DNA from: Verrucomicrobiaceae bacterium
GTDB taxonomy: Bacteria > Verrucomicrobiota > Verrucomicrobiia > Verrucomicrobiales > Verrucomicrobiaceae
Assembly (NCBI GenBank): GCA_016795485.1
Contig: JAEUHM010000004.1
Span: 62,001 to 126,000, forward strand
Direction: 5' to 3'
DNA length: 64,000 bases
Shown here: one piece after another, positions 63,287-64,000 of the stretch
Numbering within the stretch: the first letter of the stretch is position 1
Layout: every line of letters starts with the position of its first letter
Notes under the pieces: generated by a model
The model's input: the letters and a program-made list of their open reading frames with translations, nothing else
Database searches by the model: none
What the model was told of the DNA's origin: nothing
Position numbers and translations under genes: made by a program

Positions 63287-64000
63287 AGCCAAGCTCCAGC
63301 AGCATCGCATCCACTTTCTCGCGATTGGGCAAAGAGTCCATGGCTCCCTCGCGCTGAGTCGTCAATGTGCCAGCAGCACCCGCCGCACGGAGAGATCGAA
63401 TGAAGTCTCTGTTCTCTGCCCAGCGTGCGCAAAACACGCCCGCAAAAGCATCTCCCGCACAGGCTGCATCCAGCGGCGACATCTGGCGTGTAGGAATCTC
63501 CATCAATCCCTCTCTCCTGGAAAATACCAGCGTGGAGTCCGGTCCACGAGTGATGATGAGTGTCTGAATGTGGAGTTGCTCTAGCTTATGCAAGACCCAA
63601 GCACCATCGCCCAAGTGGAGAGCCGCACGCGAAAGCAGATCACGTGACTCGGCATCGTTTACGATCACGTAGTCCAACTCAACTTCTCCCCAGGGAAAGT
63701 CAGCACGCCAAGGCGAGGCATTGAGGCAAGTGGCCGTTCCCATCATGGGTGCAAGTCTCAGAGCCGCTAGCGTGACTTCCATTGGCATCTCCAACTGGCA
63801 CAGAAAAATCGCTGCACGAGCAATGAAGGATTGGCGCATCTCCAAATCGCTAGGTTTGAGGGAGTCATTGGCACCCGGAAAAAGCACTGTCTGTGACTCG
63901 CCCCGCGCATTCACAGTGATCATGCCCATGCCGGTAGGCACATCGGGCCGCTGAATGATGGCATCTATCTCCACGCCATACATTTTGAGCGCATTGAGAT
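63279..64000 (-). CDS. Ribokinase/PfkB-family carbohydrate kinase (partial, runs off right edge)
   Basis: The frame is open to the window edge; the segment before the first internal Met reads LNALKMYGVEID, so the true N-terminus lies beyond position 64000. At least 240 aa are visible. The family pattern is plain: PDVPTGMGMITVNARGE near the start, VLFPGAND, VNDAESRDLL, LIITRGPDSTLVFSR, and signature 2 DAACAGDAFAGVFCARWAEN with the catalytic Asp. The Thr-Gly usual in that signature reads Ala-Cys-Ala-Gly. Probably phosphorylates ribose or a similar sugar. It overlaps bioA by 8 bp, so the two are cotranscribed. Confidence 0.9.
   Translation of the reverse strand, partial: LNALKMYGVEIDAIIQRPDVPTGMGMITVNARGESQTVLFPGANDSLKPSDLEMRQSFIARAAIFLCQLEMPMEVTLAALRLAPMMGTATCLNASPWRADFPWGEVELDYVIVNDAESRDLLSRAALHLGDGAWVLHKLEQLHIQTLIITRGPDSTLVFSRREGLMEIPTRQMSPLDAACAGDAFAGVFCARWAENRDFIRSLRAAGAAGTLTTQREGAMDSLPNREKVDAMLLELGYA

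Overview
The window looks like chromosome of a Gram-negative member of the Verrucomicrobiota (PVC superphylum), probably near Prosthecobacter/Verrucomicrobium. That placement is inferred from the gene content: PVC-type haem-binding CxxCH proteins with beta-propellers, a planctomycete-type cytochrome fused to WD40 repeats, PQQ-like propellers, very long secreted Ig/delta-60/NHL repeat proteins, a TAT-exported Gfo/Idh oxidoreductase and an LptD outer-membrane protein. I see no rRNA, tRNA, insertion sequence, CRISPR array, prophage or replication origin.

Layout. 1-9 kb: a partial coiled-coil/beta-repeat protein running off the left edge, a divergent two-gene unit (multi-pass glycosyltransferase plus TPR protein), and a 1686-aa coiled-coil/Ig protein. 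9-18 kb: ribonuclease R, a PQQ-like propeller protein, and an overlapping pair of secreted c-type cytochrome/propeller proteins closed by a strong terminator. 18-20 kb: a PspA-like protein abutting a drastically shortened relative of 4-alpha-glucanotransferase. 19.7-22.4 kb: housekeeping genes prs, rplY, pth and rpsF on the minus strand, two with clear terminators. 22.5-29 kb: a 1202-aa cytochrome-WD40-coiled-coil protein and lptD. 29-38 kb: a Gfo/Idh oxidoreductase, an FAD oxidoreductase, a 63-aa gene remnant and a 1370-aa delta-60 protein. Between them lie two separate arrays of 21-bp tandem repeats and several palindromic intergenic elements. 38-48 kb: nucleotide-sugar dehydratase (PseB type), a GT4 glycosyltransferase, a small zinc-ribbon-like membrane protein, an STN/secretin-N-like protein, a lipoprotein polysaccharide deacetylase, pyrE, a ROK kinase, an ABC ATPase overlapping a PfkB kinase, and a serine hydrolase. 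48-54 kb: a fused membrane/spermidine-synthase-like protein and a probable three-gene operon (S8-like protease, SGNH-like lipoprotein, GYF-domain protein). 54.6-64 kb: a secreted NHL-repeat protein ending in an FGE/SUMF1 fold, then carA, an FHA membrane protein, purA, bioA and a partial ribokinase-family gene.

How it fits together. The housekeeping genes cover RNA turnover and translation (rnr, rpsF, rplY, pth) and nucleotide synthesis (prs, pyrE, carA, purA). The rest is mostly cell-surface or periplasmic: outer-membrane assembly, polysaccharide building and trimming, exported sugar-type oxidoreductases, haem proteins and repeat-rich exoproteins. The observations I rate highest are the GH77-derived mini-protein next to PspA, the palindromic 21-bp array with transition-only variation, and the cytochrome/WD40/coiled-coil giant. 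All assignments come from reading the sequence; no database search was run.
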